NCBI GenBank assembly: GCA_910587375.1
Contig: CAJULR010000046.1
Location: forward strand, 1 to 64,000
Reading direction: 5' to 3'
DNA from: Candidatus Gastranaerophilales bacterium
GTDB lineage: Bacteria; Cyanobacteriota; Vampirovibrionia; Gastranaerophilales; Gastranaerophilaceae
Length of the DNA stretch: 64,000 nt
In this document: positions 60,860-64,000 of the stretch, piece by piece
How the letters are laid out: every line of letters starts with the position of its first letter
Position numbering within the stretch: the stretch's first letter is position 1
Position numbers and translations under genes: made by a program
The notes under the pieces: model-generated
The model's database searches: none
What the model saw: only the letters and a program-made list of their open reading frames with translations
Told to the model about the DNA's origin: nothing

Positions 60860-61803
60860 TTTAAAAGCACCCCTCCTTTTTTAAGAAGGAAAAAGACAAA
60901 GAAGGGCGCGCCGATTATTGCAACCACAACCCCTAAGGGGATTTGCACAGGGTAGATTAAATTGTTTGAAATAAAGTTTGCAAACAAAAGAAGTGTGGAG
61001 CCTGCTAAAATGTTTCCAAAGAAAGCAATTCTTGCGTCATTTCCAAGAATTAAACGCACAAGAAGGGGGCAAATTATCCCTGCAAAGCCTAAAATCCCTG
61101 CGCTATAAACTGCAAGCGAGGTTAAAAAGGCGGATAATATAACAAAAAGCACGCTATATTTGCCCGCAGCGTGTTCATTTTGGAAAATAAGCCTGGTATC
61201 AAGCCTTAAAATGTTTAATTTTGGGATAAAAAGGGCGCAAACACAAAGGAGAACAATAAAAAGCAAGAATAGCATTTTGTTTGAAATATCCGCGCTTGAA
61301 AACCCGCCTGTTAAAATAAGGGTCATAGAATAGGCCTTATCAGGGTTTAGAAGGATTAAAAATGAAATAACAGAGTTTACAAAAAGGTTCAAAGAAAGCC
61401 CGATTAGAATTAATTTTGTAATTGAAAACTTTGAAAACCCGCTTAAGGATATTACAAAAAAAGCACTGATTAAAGCCCCCAAAAACCCAAATATTGAATA
61501 ATTTATGCCGTTAAAAAGTAAAATCGAAACAACAATTCCAAGCCCTGCGCCGGATGATAATCCTGTTAAATAGGGGTCTGCAAGCGGGTTTTTAGATATT
61601 GTCTGTAAAAACATGCCAGATAGCGAAAGGCAAGCGCCTGCAACAACCGCTTTTAAAATTGCAGGAATTCTTATGACGGATAAAATAAGGTTTGTGTCGG
61701 GGTTTTGCCCAAAGGGTTCTTCAAGCCCCCAAAACAAAGACAAAAGAAGGCTTAATATAAACCCTAAAAATAGTATTAAAAATATTAAGCTCTTTTTTGT
61801 CAT
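60856..61803 (-). CDS. ABC importer permease (BtuC/FecCD type)
   Basis: A 315-residue membrane permease with about ten helices. Typical loop GMFLQTISKNPLADPYLTGL near residues 62-81, GAGLGIVVSILLF next, and GFAGIICPLLVRLILGNDAR close to the end of the cytoplasmic ATPase contact region. Follows the TonB receptor by about 105 bases with no visible terminator, so likely one operon. Confidence 0.93.
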   Translation of the reverse strand: MTKKSLIFLILFLGFILSLLLSLFWGLEEPFGQNPDTNLILSVIRIPAILKAVVAGACLSLSGMFLQTISKNPLADPYLTGLSSGAGLGIVVSILLFNGINYSIFGFLGALISAFFVISLSGFSKFSITKLILIGLSLNLFVNSVISFLILLNPDKAYSMTLILTGGFSSADISNKMLFLLFIVLLCVCALFIPKLNILRLDTRLIFQNEHAAGKYSVLFVILSAFLTSLAVYSAGILGFAGIICPLLVRLILGNDARIAFFGNILAGSTLLLFANFISNNLIYPVQIPLGVVVAIIGAPFFVFFLLKKGGVLLK

Positions 61804-61909
61804 TTGCCCTTATTATATCATAAGCTCTAATGTTGCCCGCCCTTTGGCTGTGCTTGTTCTTTGGGCTGCCCTCCGGATTGCCCTTTGTGGGCCCCCGGTT
61901 TATCAAAAC

Positions 61910-64000
61910 CTATACTCTTTCTTCTTTGTTTTTGCGCTTTTTAGCCGGCGCATATTCTATAAACAATCCCGCATTCATCCTGATTTTTGGGCCATAGTAG
62001 CTGTCGTTTGCAAGCGTGTTTTTATACATACAAATGTCTTGGTTAAAGAGGTTGTAAATATTTCCCCTTGCATAAAAATCTGCATCTTTTATGCTAAACA
62101 GCCTGATTTTTGTGCCCAACCTGGCGTCAACATAGCCTGAAACCTTGTCTTTTGAAGCGGAGCTTAAGGTTCTTGAAGAGCCGGTTTCAATTCCTGCATA
62201 GAAATTAACCCTTTCATGCGGTGTCCAATATAATGTCCCGTTCAACCTGTTTTTTGGCGTTGCAGGAAGAGCATACCCGGTTGTTTTGTCTTTGGAATCC
62301 GTGTATGTATAATTTAAAAGGATTTTAAATTTATCATTCGGCGCAAAGCTTATTTTTCCTTCATACCCTTGAATTTTTGCTGAATCAATGTTGTCGTAAT
62401 ATCCCGTTGTGTAATAAGTCACAGGGTCCACTTCGTAATATGATGAAAGATAGTCTTTGTATTTACTGTTGAAATAGCCAAATTCAAACTTTAACTTTTC
62501 ATCCATAAAATTTTGTTCAACGCCCACATCAAAACTTGTCATTTTTTCAGCGTCCAGGTTTTTGTTTCCGCTCCATGCCATCCAGCTGTCCCTAAAGCCG
62601 CCGTAGCGCTGGTATAGGGTTGGTGTGTTTACGCTTTTTCCCCAAGAGCCTCTAAATTTTGTCTTTGCACCTTTAAGTTTAAATGTCGGCAAAACAAGCG
62701 CTGCAGAGCCATTTGGGGTGACATATGTTCCGTATTCATTGTTGGCTGAAAGCCTTGCGCCCCCTCTTAAATGGAAAATGTCTTTAATGTTTATAACATC
62801 GTTAACATAAACGTCGTTTTGCAAGGCAGAGCCTGAATAATCAGACACATAATTTTGCAAGGGAAACATCGGCCAGGAGCCATACATTAAGGCGTTCGAT
62901 TTTCCGTTTATATATTCATTTTCAAGGTTGTACCCGATTGATAAAGTGTTAAAATCTTTATATTTTAAATTGTGCTGGGTCATAAGGTTCAGCCTTGTAG
63001 AGTCAATTTTTGAAATTGAATTCTCATCCGGTGCAAAGCTGTCTTGCAAGGTATAGTTATTATTTCTATTATGATATAACCCAAAGCGCACACCATAATC
63101 ATAAGCGTCATTTACGGCATGCTTAAAAGAAAGTGAATCTGAAACGTCTGTATTTTTAACGTAATTATTCGGGTCGTTATAATATTCATAGCTAAGGTTG
63201 CTATACCCTATTCCAAGGCCTTTTTCGGCGTTTGAAAACCTGAAAACGTTTCTTAATTCAGCCTTATTATCCAAAAGCCTTATCCCTGAATTTAAAACGG
63301 TGTTGAAGTTTTCATAGCTGTCGTTAAAAACCCTCCCCATTTTCTCTGTTCGCATGGCACCGTTTGTTTTATACCAGGTTGTTGATAGGTAATAATCCGC
63401 CTTTTCATTGCCGCCCATAATTGCAGCACGCTCTTTAAAGGTGCCATATTTTCCCATTTCAGACTGTGCTTCAAACCCAAAAGGCCCTTCGCCGCGCCTT
63501 GTTTGAATGTTTATGGCGCCGCCTGAAGCGTTTGTGCCCAAAACGTTCCCCTGCGGCCCTTTTATAACCTCAACAAGCTCAATGTCATCTGTTAATAAAA
63601 ACTGTGTTTCAACGCCGGGGCTTGTCATGGAGGGCCTATCCGCCCTAATGCCGTCCACCGTCATTCTTACTCTGTCTGTCCCTCTTATTCTGACGGATGT
63701 AACACTTCCTTCAGAGCCGTTTGCAGTCTGCGTTGTAACTGCCCCAAGGCTGTTTAAAAGATAAGAAAGCGAGGGTGAATTTTGTTTTTCAATATCCGCT
63801 CTTTTAATAGAATCAATGCTTGCGCTGCTTGAAAGCTCATCTTCTATGTAATTATCTAAAGTGTAAACTTCATTTTTTCTTATTTTGGAAAAAATCGTGT
63901 TTGTTTCAGGGTCGATATAAATTGGGTCATAAGTGTCATCTCTTTGGCCTTCATATTTCCTTGGTTCATTTGGCGAAACGCCGTCTTGAATGTTTTCCTG
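61910..64000 (-). CDS. TonB-dependent outer-membrane receptor (5' truncated by window)
   Basis: 696 residues are visible; the N-terminus lies beyond the window edge, and the frame is open to base 64000. Residues include a plug domain (SLSYLLNSLGAV, VRIRGTDRVR, VDGIRADRPS, VEVIKGPQG, NASGGAINIQTRRG) and a long beta-barrel with alternating polar/aromatic strands. The C-terminus reads NAGLFIEYAPAKKRKNKEERV: the usual terminal aromatic is replaced by a basic tail, unusual for BAM recognition. Adjacent permease, ATPase and binding protein suggest B12 or iron chelate uptake. Confidence 0.88.
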   Translation of the reverse strand, partial: QENIQDGVSPNEPRKYEGQRDDTYDPIYIDPETNTIFSKIRKNEVYTLDNYIEDELSSSASIDSIKRADIEKQNSPSLSYLLNSLGAVTTQTANGSEGSVTSVRIRGTDRVRMTVDGIRADRPSMTSPGVETQFLLTDDIELVEVIKGPQGNVLGTNASGGAINIQTRRGEGPFGFEAQSEMGKYGTFKERAAIMGGNEKADYYLSTTWYKTNGAMRTEKMGRVFNDSYENFNTVLNSGIRLLDNKAELRNVFRFSNAEKGLGIGYSNLSYEYYNDPNNYVKNTDVSDSLSFKHAVNDAYDYGVRFGLYHNRNNNYTLQDSFAPDENSISKIDSTRLNLMTQHNLKYKDFNTLSIGYNLENEYINGKSNALMYGSWPMFPLQNYVSDYSGSALQNDVYVNDVINIKDIFHLRGGARLSANNEYGTYVTPNGSAALVLPTFKLKGAKTKFRGSWGKSVNTPTLYQRYGGFRDSWMAWSGNKNLDAEKMTSFDVGVEQNFMDEKLKFEFGYFNSKYKDYLSSYYEVDPVTYYTTGYYDNIDSAKIQGYEGKISFAPNDKFKILLNYTYTDSKDKTTGYALPATPKNRLNGTLYWTPHERVNFYAGIETGSSRTLSSASKDKVSGYVDARLGTKIRLFSIKDADFYARGNIYNLFNQDICMYKNTLANDSYYGPKIRMNAGLFIEYAPAKKRKNKEERV

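Overview
This window looks like chromosome from an AT-rich, diderm, fermentative bacterium. An outer membrane is indicated by a TonB-dependent receptor, a TolC-type channel with a complete type I secretion set, and an S-layer-homology (SLH) envelope protein. Fermentation is indicated by bifunctional AdhE with a Rex redox switch and a biotin-dependent sodium-pumping decarboxylase pair. SLH proteins in a diderm, lysine synthesis through Ddh, and short proteins starting MAVNG/MSVNS/MVNG together suggest the non-photosynthetic cyanobacterial relatives (Vampirovibrionia/Melainabacteria, e.g. Gastranaerophilales). That placement is an inference; no rRNA or tRNA gene was seen. TGA is used as a stop.

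Layout. 1-4.4 kb: tail of an unknown gene, a glycine-zipper protein, Mini-RNase III, and a histidine kinase/response regulator pair. 4.5-9.1 kb: NrtR-like regulator with a duplicated palindrome, DnaX, an LD-carboxypeptidase, and an intergenic stretch with phased A-tracts and dispersed repeats. 9.2-15.1 kb: a large glycine-rich prepilin-like protein of mosaic composition, an XRE regulator, NAD synthetase and a small membrane protein. 15.3-18.6 kb: UvrB and an unannotated protein carrying kinase-fold catalytic motifs. 18.9-26.5 kb: RTX protein, TolC, HlyB-like ABC exporter and HlyD-like adaptor, a self-contained type I secretion locus.

26.6-29.5 kb: dapB-asd-dapA for lysine/diaminopimelate. 29.7-34.6 kb: a sigma factor, an L10-leader-controlled rplJ-rplL unit, a glycosyltransferase and rpsB-tsf. 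34.7-39.9 kb: small coiled-coil and AbrB-type proteins, a three-gene overlapping operon (CoA-dehydratase-like, YkgJ-like, Dpp-type ATPase) and an acyl-CoA synthetase. 40-45.8 kb: SLH protein, a 5'-nucleotidase-like phosphatase, uppP, queD, a small secreted protein, and a divergent XRE/small-protein cassette with two palindromic operators.

46.3-50.2 kb: adhE behind two Rex-type operators, a 23-residue hydrophobic peptide gene, and rex. 50.3-53.9 kb: birA-oadA-oadB. 54-57.5 kb: a second XRE gene divergent from a candidate structured RNA, then gdhA and ddh. 57.5-64 kb: ubiE-like methyltransferase, DUF1848 protein and a cobalamin/iron-type ABC importer behind a TonB receptor that runs off the window.

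Three themes cut across the loci. (1) Several genes (dnaX, ldcA, the histidine kinase, the DUF1848 gene, probably mrnC and birA) lack a Shine-Dalgarno and have a TATAAT-like hexamer 6-11 nt before the start codon, suggesting leaderless mRNAs. (2) Short G-rich tandem repeats recur at or just after gene 3' ends. (3) Central carbon flow appears tied to redox: Rex operators precede adhE and rex lies just downstream. Many start codons were moved from the longest open frame on RBS or family-length grounds, as stated per gene.
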